From: Paramecium tetraurelia
Taxonomy: Eukaryota > Ciliophora > Oligohymenophorea > Peniculida > Parameciidae
Reading direction: 5' to 3'
Length of the DNA: 64,000 nucleotides
Assembly: GCF_000165425.1 (NCBI RefSeq)
Contig: NW_001799044.1
Coordinates: 433,205-497,204 of the forward strand
The position numbers and the translations under genes were made by a program. Below the pieces are notes generated by a model, which worked only from the letters and a program-made list of their open reading frames with translations, made no database searches and had not been told where the DNA came from. Positions 46,277-58,906 of this stretch are shown piece by piece; within the stretch, counting starts at the first letter, position 1; each line of letters starts with the position of its first letter.

Positions 46277-47621
46277 ATAATTTTTTTTATTATATTTCTG
46301 TAATATAAGTTTTATTTAAATACATAATAATAGATAGCATGTTTATATCAAATTGGCTTTAAATACTTGTTATTATAGGAAATTTAAGTCAGATGACACA
46401 CTTCGATTTTTATGTATAGAAAAAAATAAGTTTATTTAACGTATGTTAAATCTTTTTCAAGATATCATAAATAAAGTTTATTTTTGTGAAAATTCTATTC
46501 AAAATTCTATTCAAATTCTCCTTATTATTTTTAGCTAATATTCCATACTTCCCATATTGATTAAGGAATATTTAATCAAAGCGCTAAATTTCAATAATTT
46601 ATCAGAATATATCAAAAAGGAAATAATTTTTATGATAAACACACACTCCCTGCTGTTTCAATAATATTCACTCAAAATTTATTTAGGAATGCTTAAGGTT
46701 CATTATTAATATAAAAGATTATTAAGGATTAATTCAAGATATATTAATCGTTTCTTTTATTTAAAGTAGAATTTCTGTCGATTTTTAATTAATATTTATG
46801 ATTAAATAGGCTTTAATATTAAAAAATAAATGGAGTGCAAAATAGTAGTAGAAATGAGCTTATCAATTTATGCTAAATTAAAATTATTTTAAACTTATTA
46901 ATTAAACTTTGGTCGATAACCCTTTTATTTCAATTTTTATTGCTTTAAAATTTGTCACAAAATGTAGTTGTCCTTTTTGTTAAATTTAGGATCATTATAG
47001 AAATTTGATAAATTTTGATTATGAAAAATATGAAGTATTTGCAAAAAATAAATTAAATATTATCTATGAAATATAACACGCAAATAAAGGATCAGGATAT
47101 ATTAAAAAAGAGACAAAACAAGATTGTCGCCTTTTCATTTATTTCAATAAAATTCCACAATGGTAAAATTGTTAATTTTTCACAATAAATGTATATATAA
47201 ATCTGAATACTAAGCTATTTTTATAAAAATCATAAAAAAATTCATAAATTTTATTATAATTATATTACAATAATTAGGTTGATTTAAAAGTATAGCATCT
47301 CTATACTCATTAATATTAATGGTAATTTAAACTTTCTTTCATTTTCCAATTTTTCAACATAAGAATTATTTAATTTATAATTCAAATATTATGAATACTT
47401 AGGTTTTTCAATATAATCACGGCCTTCCAATAACTTATTTAATGATATTTTAAATCTACCCTTGTTAATATAAAAATAACATAGCCATAATTTTATATTC
47501 TTTCGATTTGTGATAAAATTATCTTATAACAAAATATTTGCTTGATGAATAAAGCTACTATATTTTGATTAAAGTTAGATTTATTTAATATCTCAATACA
47601 TATATAAATTAAATTAGCAGA
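46277..47621. other. Long gene-poor, AT-rich stretch
   Basis: About 1.35 kb between divergent genes, the longest uncalled stretch. One plus-strand TGA-free frame runs from about 46900 to 47394 and includes a protein-like part (KCSCPFCQIQDHYRNL; INFDYEKYEVFAKNKLN), but no start codon or splice pattern makes a convincing gene. It could be a decayed gene fragment. The rest shows only A/T-rich sequence. Confidence 0.4.
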
Positions 47622-50600
47622 ATGTTCAAATTATTTGAACCTTATTATAAAGGATTGATTTTCTTGCTCTCATAATTTTTATAACTTGAATTCACTTAAC
47701 CTTAGATATTTTAACTCGTCCTCATAATATTAAACTAGCTATAACCTATTGCCTTTAAATTTTACCCTATTTATAACTCAGGGAAATAATTTGAGCCCAC
47801 CCTTTAATCGCTTCTTATATCATCAAGACCATACTTATTCTTACTCAGTGAACAGTCGAATACAATAGTAGTCTGTTTTTGCTTTGCATTTTAATAGATG
47901 GTTATAACATTCACACTTTACCTAATTTTAAAATCGAGAAATAAATAATTTCATGAAATAAGAGTGTCTAATTTAATCCTTTAATACATATGTCTTTATT
48001 ATTACATGGTCTCATCCACATTCTATTGCTGGTTATTAGAGATATGTATGTTGAGAGTAACATAACTATATGGTATAGTTATTGGAACCATAATGATAAT
48101 TGAAATTGGAGCAATTATAATAATCTCAGATATTGTATATTAAAGTGGATTAATTTTAAGAGTTTCTACGCAACTACCCTTAAATAATAATACGGCAAAC
48201 TACTTCATAAAACCATTAAGAATATTTCAGATAATAATTTTTTTCTTTTTTACTCATTACAAATTGAGTATGCTTTTCTAAAACATTCTCAATATTATCA
48301 TATAATCTTTGCATATTTACTAGATTTTAGAATTAAAGATATATGCAAAAGAGAAATGTGCATTAACTTCTCTTGTTTTTGCATCTATTGGAATTGCCAT
48401 TTCAATGGAATCTCTTATAATGTAGACCAGAATTAGCTATAATTTATGGCTATTGGTATCTCTTATAATGATATACTTACTATAGTATATATATAATAGA
48501 TAATTGCTAACATTATAAACTTTGGATGTAAGAAAATTGAAGTATCTTTATTCATATGTCGAAAGCCTTGATGGGAATGTTCAGTAAAATATATTAAAAA
48601 TGACTCTGATAGTATTTGAACACTAATAGAATTGTTTGAAGAATCAGTGTATTTGCAAAAAGGATATGAACATTAAGTAGAAAATATTCTAACTTATTGA
48701 AATGAAGTTTGAGTTATTTTTAGAATAGAGAACCAAAAATATCTAACAACTTATACTTGACTTAGCCTAAATATTATTCAGAAGAAGGCAATTTGTAAAG
48801 GCATAATAAGTGATCTTTAAGGTTTTCCAATCCAAAGATTATTATCAAAATAAATACAACTCATTCAATATATCTTTGACCACTCTTTGCCTTTTAGATT
48901 TTTTAAAATATTAGATTTAGAATGATGTTCTAATCTAGATGATGGAAAGAATGATCCTCACTAATCCAAATAATAAATTAATTGCTGATTCCTTAAAATA
49001 ATTCTCTATAAATGAAAACAGTGATCAATATATATAGATGAAATTAAAAAAGACAATCTTAGATAAAAGTTAATTTTATTACAATTTCATTGAGCATTCA
49101 AATAAGTTATAAGGAGATATAAATTATCCAATCAAAATTATTAGACAATTATAATAATTTCGAAATGAATTAACCGAGAGATATTAGCAATTTCCAAGTA
49201 TTTATTATAATGTTCTATATAGCTTCTAGCAATCAAAATGTATTAAAATTTTATCTATTAGAAGTCCTAAATAACTACATCGAAGCTTTTGATCTAAATA
49301 AAAATAAAGCACTCAATGACGAAAAATATTAAATGTTTCATGATTCTGTCTATAATAAACTATTTGGGTAGAATCCATCGTATATAGTTGCTGAAATTAA
49401 CAAAGATCTTGATATAGTAATTATGAGGCACTCGAAAAAGGCAATGAACAAATTTCAATCGCTTTATGGATCTAAAAAGAAAAACATTCTCGACATTTCT
49501 GTGAATGATATAATACCAGAATATGTGTACAAATAGCATAGAACACTGATTGAGCAGTTCTTCGATGAAGGAACTAATAAGTATTATTAACAATAGAATC
49601 TATCATTTGTAAAAGTGTGTGATAAGATTATGCTACCAATAGAAATGATGGTTGGTCTAGATTAAAGCAGTTCTTAGGCTTTTTCATTTCTGGTATTTTT
49701 CTATGAATAGATGGATTATAGATCGTATTTAGTAGTGAATCAATCCTTTGATATTATCAATTGCAGTGAAAATATTAGTAACCAAATTTTAGGGAATAGT
49801 TAATATTCCCCAGGATTCACTTTTACAAAAGCCCTCGGAACTATATTTAATATCATACCAGACTTTGATTCTATGATTTAATCCAATGAAAAGAATTTCT
49901 TTAATCAAAATATACGACTCTTGAGTTCGAATGCAAAATCAACTTCTCAAAGATATCTAGATTATATCTGTAATATCATAATAGAGAGGAAATTTAAAAA
50001 TGAAAATATGTGTTTCATGATTACTTTAGATAATATTAGAACAAATAATAATAATAGAAATTGCAGTGATTCTAGACTAGAAACCAGTATATTTTAGAGG
50101 TAATAAACTCAGGATTAACTCTTAATTTAAAAACTTGAGAGAATGAAAGAAGATATAGAAGAGGATATTGATAAAGTCTTCCCATATCAGGATATTTTTG
50201 ATATATCTTTAATTAAAAAAGCTAATCCTCTAAATTAAAGTGAAACTCATCATGTGGACTCCAAAATCTATATGACTGATCTATTGGTTGATCAGGAACA
50301 AACTAATCCTGTGTAATAATAATTTTAGGCCAATAACAATAACAAATTATTTAGCCCCAAAGAATCTATGTATTAGGAATTTATAAATAAGAAAAATTTT
50401 ACATTCTAGAATGAGATCAGAGATTTTGCATCTGGTTCTTCAGTAACAATGATTAAAAAGTCAAAATTTTACAAAAAATTTGAAATTATTTATTCACTTT
50501 GCAAATCCTTGAAAAGTTCCTCAAAATTAATGAAAGCAAATTACAACTTTGTACTCTTCATTCTCCTAATTATAGTTTATATAATAATTGTAAGTATATT

Positions 50601-52325
50601 ATTTAACCTAGAACTTATCACTGATATCTAATATTCGTAGTTTTATATCTGATATTAAATTGCTTTCAGTAAGATACGATGTAACAGGTCCTTTGGAGTC
50701 CTTCTCAGTCTCAAGGTTTACTTAAATAAACTATAGAGAAATGCTTAGTAGGAAAGTGATTAACTCTTCCTATGCAACTTAATTATAAATATTTCCCAAA
50801 AAAAATTTGATGTAGTCATTTGATAAAATGAAGAAAAGTATGGGGAATGTACTACTAAGAAGTGAAATTGATTAGATTTCAAATATCACTTATATGCCTA
50901 TTATGTTGTATGTAAATACTAATAATACTGGACAAGAGTATAATGTAAGCAAACGATCAGTGATAATAATGACTTTGAATTATTAGTATGAATTCAAATT
51001 ACGCTTAGATGGACTTGGAGGAGGTTTTGACAATCCTTATTATTATTTTACTTATAAGGATTATCAAATAGTAAAGTCTATGTTTGATAATTTGAATGTG
51101 GTTATTTTGGATATTACTTTAGAGAGATCAAATTAAGAAAAGTAGAAATGGATGTTTGGATATTTTCCATTTTTGGCGTTAAATTTTTTGATAACTTCAA
51201 TCATAATTTTATAGGTAGTTCGACATAACAATGAAAGGAATGCAATTATGATATATATATCTTCAATAGATTTAAATGTTATTGAATAAGAGAAATTTAG
51301 ATTAAATTATCTATCATAAATAGTAGTTTAAGATATGGATATAGTAAAAGGATTCTCGATTGATATCGATTAAGTGGATAAATAATTAGAAAAATCAAAT
51401 ATTAAGCAAAAGACATTTTTTTCGAAAAAATCAAATTCAAAACTTATTAATAATAAACCAATTCTAGGACTCACTCTTAGTATTGGACATTTTCTGCTGT
51501 TTGCAGCATTTAGCATTTACTTATTTTTAACATTCAGAACATATTTCATAAAGTATGCAAACACAGCAGTGTTTTATTAGTAAATCTCAGATTTAGGTGT
51601 TGATATACCAGCTATATATGCACAAAAAGAAATATTATTTCGAGTTAGCTTTAGATATCCTTTTCTCAACTCAACTGATGTGGATTAAACCTATGCAGTT
51701 ATTTTTAATGCCATGAATTCAGTTAAGAAGTATTAGCAACAAAATCTTGATTTACGTAATAAAGATTATTTGTTTGATGAGTATTTACTTGACTTTTTCA
51801 CAACTATAAACACTGGAAATTTATGTGAGTTTTAGAGCGATGAATTAAAATAGGAAACATAATCATTTTGTTCTTAAGTAATGCAGGGAAATTTAGTTCA
51901 AGGTTTCTCATAAACATTAATTTATATATTGAATTCTGTTGGGGTTCAATAATCAGATACTTTAAATTTTACTGTTCAACCCGCATCCACATTATTGGAG
52001 TTAGAAGGGTCAACGATTTTGACAGACATTATTGAACTTATGATAAATTAATTTTATAACAATATCGTGAATTCAACCTAAAATTTAATCTTAGATTAAG
52101 AGGTAAATTTGTAATTAACTATTTTAGTTGTTTTGTATTTTCTACTTGGTGTTTGAAATCCTGCTGGCTGTTTTCTACTTTGCTAAAGTTGACAAGCACA
52201 ATCATTAGCAATTTTTATACTTGAAATAAAGTGTGTATTTGTTCCCTCGTCACACATTAATTTTTGATGATTCCTTCTATAGGAATTTTAGAAGTATAGT
52301 GAACGAAGAAAATTTATTGGATTGA
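47622..52325 (+). CDS. Giant multi-pass membrane protein of a ciliate-expanded family
   Basis: About 1,540 residues after introns of 22, ~34 and 25 nt. The N-terminal ~270 residues contain several membrane helices (IVIGTIMIIEIGAIIIIS; LVFASIGIAISM; LWLLVSLIMIYLLQYI) and begin MFKLFEPYYKGLIFLLSQ. A helical cytosolic region has Cys-rich NCLKNQCICKKD, then a PAS-like stretch around FSFLVFFYEQMDYRSYLVVN. Near residue ~960 another helix (FVLFILLIIVYIIIVSILF) leads to a large probably extracellular domain with N-glycosylation-type sites. Helices follow at ~1150 and ~1250 and a last one near the end (LVFEILLAVFYFAK). The layout resembles the large TmcB/TmcC-type ciliate membrane proteins, whose roles are unknown. 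Stop TGA 52323-52325. Confidence 0.78.
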
Positions 52326-52418
52326 GTGGATTTGATATTTTAATTATTTATTGTTGTTTAATAAATTCAATGTAAAAATTAATTTTTATTATAAAAAATA
52401 GATAAGGATCACTTTAAA

Positions 52419-52781
52419 ATGTTAAATGGGAAGATTAATGTCTAAATGAATCATAATTATTTCGTTGACTTAATTACAAAGGCTAATCAAACTGTGAGAT
52501 CATTGAATTCAAAATTCCAAAAGAAACAAATGAGAGATAAAATGGACAAGGAGTACTTTAACGTTTTGAATGGCAAAATCAACTTCCAAATTAATGATAA
52601 AGAATACATAGATTTGATTGCAACAAAAGCTAATTACACTGTCAGACCATTAACATTAAGGTTGAGAATGCAGTAGATGAAAGCAAAAATGGATGAGGAA
52701 ATTAATGTAAGACATACACATTCATAAGTAGATTTCCAAATTGAAACACGAGAACATCTAATAATAATAAAATTTAGATGA
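52419..52781 (+). CDS. Small basic protein made of two tandem repeats
   Basis: 120 residues, no intron. It consists mostly of two ~47-residue copies: LNGKINVQMNHNYFVDLI...ANQTVRSL...MDKEYFNV and LNGKINFQINDKEYIDLI...ANYTVRPL...MDEEINV. The bases just upstream of the chosen ATG (from about 52403) read DKDHFKM in the same frame, like the end of a further repeat, so an earlier exon may exist. Family not recognised; the short basic helical repeats hint at a cytoskeletal-binding role, which is a guess. Start ATG 52419 (52446 possible), stop TGA 52779-52781, 94 bp after the giant membrane protein. Confidence 0.65.
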
Positions 52782-52842
52782 CTACTATAAAAATATATTC
52801 TTTTTGCACAAAAAGCGAAAAAACAAATTCATCAATAAAACA

Positions 52843-53537
52843 ATGGTAAATCAAGGAGAAACAAGAAGTCCTCTAACTTAAAGGAACTTTACTCAATCTT
52901 CCCCTTAGAGATAAACATAATAGTTCAATAAAACCATGTTGCCTTCTTCCCCGCTGATTCAATCAAATAAGATTAAGGTACAACAATATCAAGATTACCT
53001 CAAACTCAATCATTAAATCAGTTAACATTAGGGATAATTAAATGTATAGATCTTGAATCTCTTGGAATAAAAAGTGTAAGCAATTAGTTAAATTAGTCAC
53101 ATAGCCAAATCGCTGAAATAGTCATGCACTAAGTCTGGAGTCGATTCCTATGAGCAAGCATTAAAAACAATCCAAGTCCTCAAACAAAATATAAATTAAT
53201 AGGTCATAAAGGAATGTAATTCCATTTATGAAGAAAAATAGAACCATAAGTTGAACATTCTTGAAAAAACTTATACTGTAAAATGCATTATTAATTCAAG
53301 TATTTTTTAAGGGTTATGGACGTAATTTAATAGATGGATGATTAAATATACTAATATATGTTGAACTATAAATCCAAAAACCCAGTGCATGATCACAACT
53401 CTATTCTTGAAGATATAAATTAGATGAGAGATGATGCATATAACGAAAAAGTTCGAACTTTCAGTAAATATCACGATATAGATCAGGAAAAGAAAAGGGA
53501 TAGATAGAAACTCAACAAAGTTAAGGCATATTTTTGA
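52843..53537 (+). CDS. Coiled-coil protein, unknown
   Basis: 223 residues after one 23-nt intron (GTAAAATGCATTATTAATTCAAG, 53279-53301). The first ~45 residues are Gln/Ser/Pro-rich and disordered-looking (RSPLTQRNFTQSSPQRQTQQ). The rest is helical and charged (EQALKTIQVLKQNINQQVIK; NSILEDINQMRDDAYNEKVR; SKYHDIDQEKKRDRQKLNK). No domain recognised. Start ATG 52843, stop TGA 53535-53537. It sits between the two-repeat protein and a second coiled-coil gene on the same strand; together they could serve the same structure, but only position suggests it. Confidence 0.7.
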
Positions 53538-53637
53538 GTTATTAATTTTTATTAAAGTAACTTCAATTAATATAAATTTAACCCAATAAAATCAGGGTTA
53601 AATTATCATTAAATTCTTAATAGTTCGAACATTAAGT

Positions 53638-54762
53638 ATGTTTTAATAAAAAAAGGATGATTAATCTAAAGTGATGCTTTAAAGGTTCAATTATAATACT
53701 AAACTAACGATATTCAAAGATTCGTAACTCTATTTTTTTATTAGATTTATTAGAGCTCCTTAGAATAAAAGGCTGAACTTCTTCAATGCTTAATAAGTAT
53801 TTTTAAAAGCAATATTATTCAATTTAGAGAAAAGAATAATTATAATATATAAGATAAATTAGCTTTTCTAAGATATTTAAAAATGAATAATGCAAGACTG
53901 TTAAAATATAACAATTATGTATGTTCGAATATTTAGAATGAAATTCACAACTAATTTAAGCAAACAACAAATATAGTTTAAGATTAATGCTCTCATTTCT
54001 TAATTCAAGTTAATTGGAGGAGAGACAGTAAAATTAATAACGGAAAAGATACAAACCTGTAATTTTAATGTAAATCTTTTACAAAATGAAAACAACATAT
54101 TTAACAATCAAAAAATGATAATTAATTAATAATAATTTAACGAATACAATAATATGCAAATATAAGTTCCAAAAGATGTTGTCAAACTTTAATATGATTT
54201 CTAAAATTTACTAAACAAATATCATGGATTAGAATAGTTGTATATGAAGTAGTCAAATGAAATATTGCAATTAAAGAAATAAAATGAAAATCTAAGATGT
54301 AATGTTGAGAATTATGAATGTTAAAAATGCAAAAAGTACCAGAACTAAATAGAGGAAATAAGAGAGGAAGCAAAATAAAAAATAAGTACAATAAATAGCT
54401 TAGAGAATTAATTGAAAGAAAAATAAATTAAGAAAGATGAAATCTAAGCATAGGCATAAATTGAGTTACAGAATAAAGTTATATACTTTGAAAGTTTAAA
54501 TAAAGAAGTATTAGAAAGATTGGATAGAGTAACTAAGGACAATTAACTATTCGATATCTTATTGAGGGAGAGGGATCAAAGAATAGAATCTCTGAGTGAA
54601 GTTATTCAACAATAAGAGCTTCAGATCTAACAGGATGCAGAAAATGATAATGCCTGGAAGGAGAAGTTTATAAAAATCAATAAAGATTATCATAAATTAC
54701 TACTAGAATATAACTCAACAAAAGCTGATTTAGAAGCTTTATATGTCAGTTAAAGAAGATGA
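53638..54762 (+). CDS. Long coiled-coil protein, unknown
   Basis: About 351 residues. Two introns of about 35 and 34 nt are needed: GTTCAATTAT...TTCAAAG near 53685-53719 and GTTTAAGATT...ATTCAAG near 53977-54010. From ~120 onward the protein is almost continuous coiled coil (QNLLNKYHGLEQLYMKQSNE; NQIEEIREEAKQKISTINSL; LDRVTKDNQLFDILLRERDQ). A CxxC pair (YECQKCKKYQ) interrupts it. Such proteins in ciliates are often basal-body or cytoskeletal components, but nothing specific is visible. Start ATG 53638 depends on the first intron; ATG 53890 gives a shorter, intronless 290-residue version. Stop TGA 54760-54762. Confidence 0.65.
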
Positions 54763-55175
54763 AGTGATTTCGAATGAGTTAAATTATTTACTCCATCAAT
54801 ATTAATTTATATTTAAATACTTATATAATTTAAATCAAAACTTTCAAAAGTTTATACTTCATTAATTGCACCATAAATTAATCTATGGTAACCAAAGAAT
54901 GTGTAAATCAGAAATTGATAATTAGACTACTCAATTTATTTATTCTCCAAATATACAATAAACAGTTAATAGCCCATAATCAATAAATATATAAATTATA
55001 ATTTTATGCAAAATACTAGCCGGCCTTCCCCCCATTATACGAAATCTTCTCTAGTTAAGTATGAGCATTATGATTTAGACAATCTATTCACCAATAAGTA
55101 TAACCGTAAAAGAGTTCATTTACACGATGGCTGCAAAGATTATTTTGCATCAGAGATAAAAATGAATAATAATAT

Positions 55176-56658
55176 ATGACAAATATGATGGAAGTATCCA
55201 ACTTTGATGAAAGTCAATAACCAACATTGAAGATCATTACAAAGTTTAGTTAATATGATGAATATTTTTCAATTTAAGATCCAATTAGAATAATATAAGG
55301 AAGTGATGTACTTTGAATATTAATAAGTAGTCATAATATCCATTCGTAGTGAAATTTAATGAAAAGAAATTGCTCGACATTGATGACTTATATAATCAAT
55401 CACTTCCCCCATTGACTGGATAGGTGGTTCTATTAATCACACAAAATCCACCTTTAGAGCTAATTCACTTTATAGAAACTCAAGCATCTCAGTTCATCAT
55501 TTATTTATAAACTCCAAACCTTGAGATTCAAGAATACATTTCAAATTCTTCAACTACAAAATAGCATTCTAAGCCTGAAATAATTATTGGAAAGGTTATT
55601 GTATTAAATTAGTGTAGTTTTCTTTCAAAAAGAGTTTATCATTAATCGATCAATACATTTTTATGCCAGATTACTCCCACGAAGGTAAATAGCAAGTTGT
55701 GGAATGCATTTCCTTGTTATTAAGATTGATACCACACGAAATTGATAAATTCACATTTCTCATTAAATTGTAAGGCAACCCAATTTAAGATATTTTTTCA
55801 ATGGGATCTAGAATGAATGAAGCATTTATATAGAGGTATGAGAGTTAATTTTGGATCAATAAGATTCTGAGATAATGTTAAAATAGAAATGGAATAGTAT
55901 TAAAATAGAGAGATCAGAAAAAGACAGGTTTTGAAAAGTCACAATACATGATGTTGAGCAATAGTATTAATTCAAACAAGGGGTTCAATTTAACCGTTGA
56001 AAATACCGAGTTTATAATAAATTTAACAAAGTATCAACAAGGGAGTGGGATTATCCATGTATTTTAGTGTAAGATTTTTCAAAAGGGAGTGGAAGGCAGG
56101 ACTAATAATCATTACGATTAAGCAAAATTATTCTGCTCTTTAATATTCTTAATTAAGGAGTTGAAGGGGTTTAGTCAATATGACTAGGAGGATTTTATCA
56201 ACTTAATGAAAATAACTTAGTAGTCTTCTTTCTTATCATGTTGCTTCTGCATTAATTTGATGAAACAAGAAGACTTGAAAGAATTAAGTTAGATTAAGAT
56301 GCATTACAAGAGATACTTGGAAATTCTGATTTGTTGTGGAATCATAACAAATGAACAAGATAGTTACGTATTGTAATCCATTTTCAATAAATGTTTGAAT
56401 TGTCCAATCTATGATGTTTCTATACCGAAAAGTGAACACTTGGGCTCTGGAGACAACTTCTCATAGCATATAATCTAGGCGGAGGAAGCAGGAGAAAAAA
56501 TATATTCAGTGGATTACGATTATGCATTATCTTAGAAATCTTATCAAATAGTTCTTGGACTTTAGTAGGATTTGAATTATAGTGAATTGTAAATTGAACC
56601 ACAAAAACGATTCCCTTATTAGGCTACAACATCTATATAAAATTCGTTCATTGAATGA
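55176..56658 (+). CDS. Unknown mixed alpha/beta protein
   Basis: About 479 residues after introns of 20 and 23 nt (near 55308-55327 and 55600-55622). Start MTNMMEVSNFDESQQP. Predicted beta-rich N-terminal half (PLTGQVVLLITQNPPLELIH; FSFKKSLSLIDQYIFMPDYS), then helical segments with Cys-rich stretches (FLSCCFCINLMK; ILICCGIITNEQ). No family recognised. A 5' extension from ATG 55006 is possible: protein-like frames there end at TGA 55163-55165 or just at the ATG used, and no intron I tried joins them cleanly. Stop TGA 56656-56658. It lies 102 bp upstream of eL33. Confidence 0.6.
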
Positions 56659-56760
56659 AAATTATATCTGTATATTTTATGGGATTTGCTATAAACTCAA
56701 TATATATTATGAGTATTATGGTTTAATTTTTAAATAAAAAAATAACAAAGATTTTAATTA

Positions 56761-57196
56761 ATGAAGGGTTAAGCTGATTAAAAGAAGGAAGCAACAAAAA
56801 CAGTCAAGAAAGTTAAGACAACCAACAAAAGCGCACCAGTGAGGTAGAGTTGAAATACTAAATGTAGATTATGGGTGAAGGCTGCATTCACAGGTTTCAG
56901 AAGATCAAAGGTTTAATAAAATGAGAATTAAGCATTGCTCAAAATTCAACATGTGGAAGATGTTGCTTCAAGCAGATTCTATTGGGGAAAGAGAGTTGCA
57001 TACATTTATAAGGCCCATTCACTTAAGAACAACACAAAATTCAGAGTATGAAATTGATTTAATTCAGACTATTTGGGGTCGTATTAGTAGATCACATGGA
57101 TCAAACGGAGTTGTGATTGCTCGTTTTGGCAGAAATCTCCCACCAAGAGCTATTGGATCAACCCTTAGAGTATTCCTCTATCCCAACAGAGCTTGA
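56761..57196 (+). CDS. RPL35A: 60S ribosomal protein eL33 (L35A)
   Basis: 129 residues after introns 56844-56867 (24 nt) and 57046-57067 (22 nt). Diagnostic parts are LWVKAAFTGFRRSKVQQNEN, HALLKI-type QALLKIQHVEDV, FYWGKRVAYIYKAH and the signature KFRTIWGRISRSHGSNGVV, followed by ARFGRNLPPRAIGSTLRVFL and PNRA at the end. A Lys-rich ~25-residue N-terminal extension precedes the core, so it is slightly longer than the ~110-residue family norm. It is a structural protein of the large ribosomal subunit. Start ATG 56761, stop TGA 57194-57196. Confidence 0.97.
56844..56867 (+). other. 24-nt intron in eL33
   Basis: GTAGAGTTGA...AATGTAG. Removal joins SAPVR to LWVKAAF as in other eL33 proteins; it contains an in-frame TGA, so it must be spliced. 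Confidence 0.92.
57046..57067 (+). other. 22-nt intron in eL33
   Basis: GTATGAAATTGATTTAATTCAG. Removal joins NTKFR to TIWGRISRSHG in the conserved core of the protein, fixing both ends. Confidence 0.92.
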
Positions 57197-57375
57197 AAAT
57201 ACACACATACACAATACAAAATAATACATTAATCAATTTTAATTATTTCAATATATATATATATAAATTAAATAAGCCAAGAACCCAAAGGCTTCTAATT
57301 AATATTAAAAACATTCTGAATTTTTTACATTAATTTTAATCCTTATTAATAATCAAGAGTTTGAAATATAATATT

Positions 57376-58796
57376 ATGAATATTTTCTTATTATTTTTTT
57401 ATGGGGCCATTCCACATGTGTAATCAAATGATACTCTAATAAATGTCTAAGCTATTTGGAGACATGGAGCAAGAGACTTCTATTATTGCAATTGGGGATG
57501 TGATAAAAATAATATTCCTGATGGTGATGCCTAAATTCTTACTCCTGCAGGCATGAGACAATAATATGTTTTGGGAAAATGGCTAAGATAAAGATACATA
57601 ATTGATACTCAACTTCTGTCTCCCTAGTTTAATGAGAATGAAATTTATATAGAAAGCACAGACTACAATAGGTACAAAATATATCAATTTGAGAACCATT
57701 ATGAGTGCATATAGCAACTTATAAGGAATGTATCCAGAAGGCTCTGAACTTCCAAATGTAACAGAAGATAAGTTGTTGCCTCCTAATTCTGGTAGTAAAT
57801 CTCCTTCTATAGGAAATTATGCTCTACCCAATAAAATTTAACTCATACCAATTCATACAAAAGAAGAGGAATAAGACTATGCCTTATCAATTTATTGTTA
57901 AACTACAGGATCAACAGTCAAATAAAACAAATAAACCGAGCTATATCAGGCAATAAACTCTGCAAATTAAACTTAGGAATTATTCCAAAAGTTTAATGCA
58001 GAATTAGGTCTTGTTGGAGAGTAATAAGTAAATGATATAATTGAATTGGCTAAATGGAGAGACACTTTTACATGCAATAGATATAATGGTGACTAGTTGC
58101 CTCCAAAATTAACAGCAAAAACATTGTTTTTTATGGACGAGATTGCATTACTATCCTTTAGTTTGAGATAGTTTTAAAATTGGGAACAATCGAAATTGTA
58201 TTCGACCCCATATCTAAAATAAGTTATCGAAAACTTTGATAATTTTATTAATGGGAAATCCAAAGTTAGATACAGAGGCTCTTCCTCTCATGATTCTACG
58301 ATGCTAGGTATTATTTCCTGGTTTAAATTTGACAAGCGCTTAATGTTAAGCTGATATTTATTTAAAATAAGAATAATCAGACATCTTCTGTTTAACTGAG
58401 GTATCTTAATTAATATTTTAGAATATAGAATTCTCATCTAATCTAATAATAGAGCTGTACAACAATACCATAAATGGATTATTTATTAGAATACTTTATA
58501 ACGGGGAATATGTACCAGTGTGTTCTAAGTCAGGAACCTTTTGCTAATATGATAAATTTAAATCAATCCTCACTTAGCAATTTGTGGATTATGAAAAAGA
58601 ATGCAATTTGAAGAAGGAGATTTAGAGACCAGTAAGAATACATAATAGAATTTATAAGGTCATTTACAAGATTCCTCTTTGGGTCATACTATTTTTTGTA
58701 TTAGTGTTACTATGTACTTGCGGGATTTTTCTCTTGGTTTTCAAGGTAAAGCAAATGAAAGATCCAGATGTTTCGGAATCTACTATTTCCTAATGA
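57376..58796 (+). CDS. Membrane-bound histidine acid phosphatase
   Basis: About 450 residues. N-terminal signal-like hydrophobic run (MNIFLLFFYGAIPHVQS). The catalytic motif RHGARD is at ~31 and the proton donor HD in SSSHDSTML near ~305. A C-terminal membrane helix (WVILFFVLVLLCTCGIFLLVF) is followed by a short basic tail, so it is a type I membrane enzyme facing the lumen or outside. Such enzymes hydrolyse phosphomonoesters in lysosomes or at the surface. The first intron (22 nt, GTACAAAATA...TTTGAG) follows the DYNR segment. Splicing between about 58300 and 58430 is uncertain, with at least two alternatives that keep frame. Start ATG 57376, stop TGA 58794-58796. Confidence 0.88.
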
Positions 58797-58906
58797 TTGT
58801 CAAATATTTTATTTGTTATAACAATATTATAATAATTAACTTATTTAAACAAAGATAAGGTGAAGAGTTAAGTTGAAAATTATATACAACATACATTTAC
58901 TCTTAA

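Noticed and set aside
53883-54095. 70-codon ORF from ATG 53883 as an independent small gene
   Set aside because: Its frame continues upstream without stop and joins the downstream coiled-coil frame through a 34-nt GT...AG intron, so it is an internal exon.
55006-55165. Possible separate 44-codon gene with one 25-nt intron upstream of the unknown 55176 gene
   Set aside because: Two competing frames look equally protein-like and neither has a recognisable product. It is kept only as a possible 5' extension.
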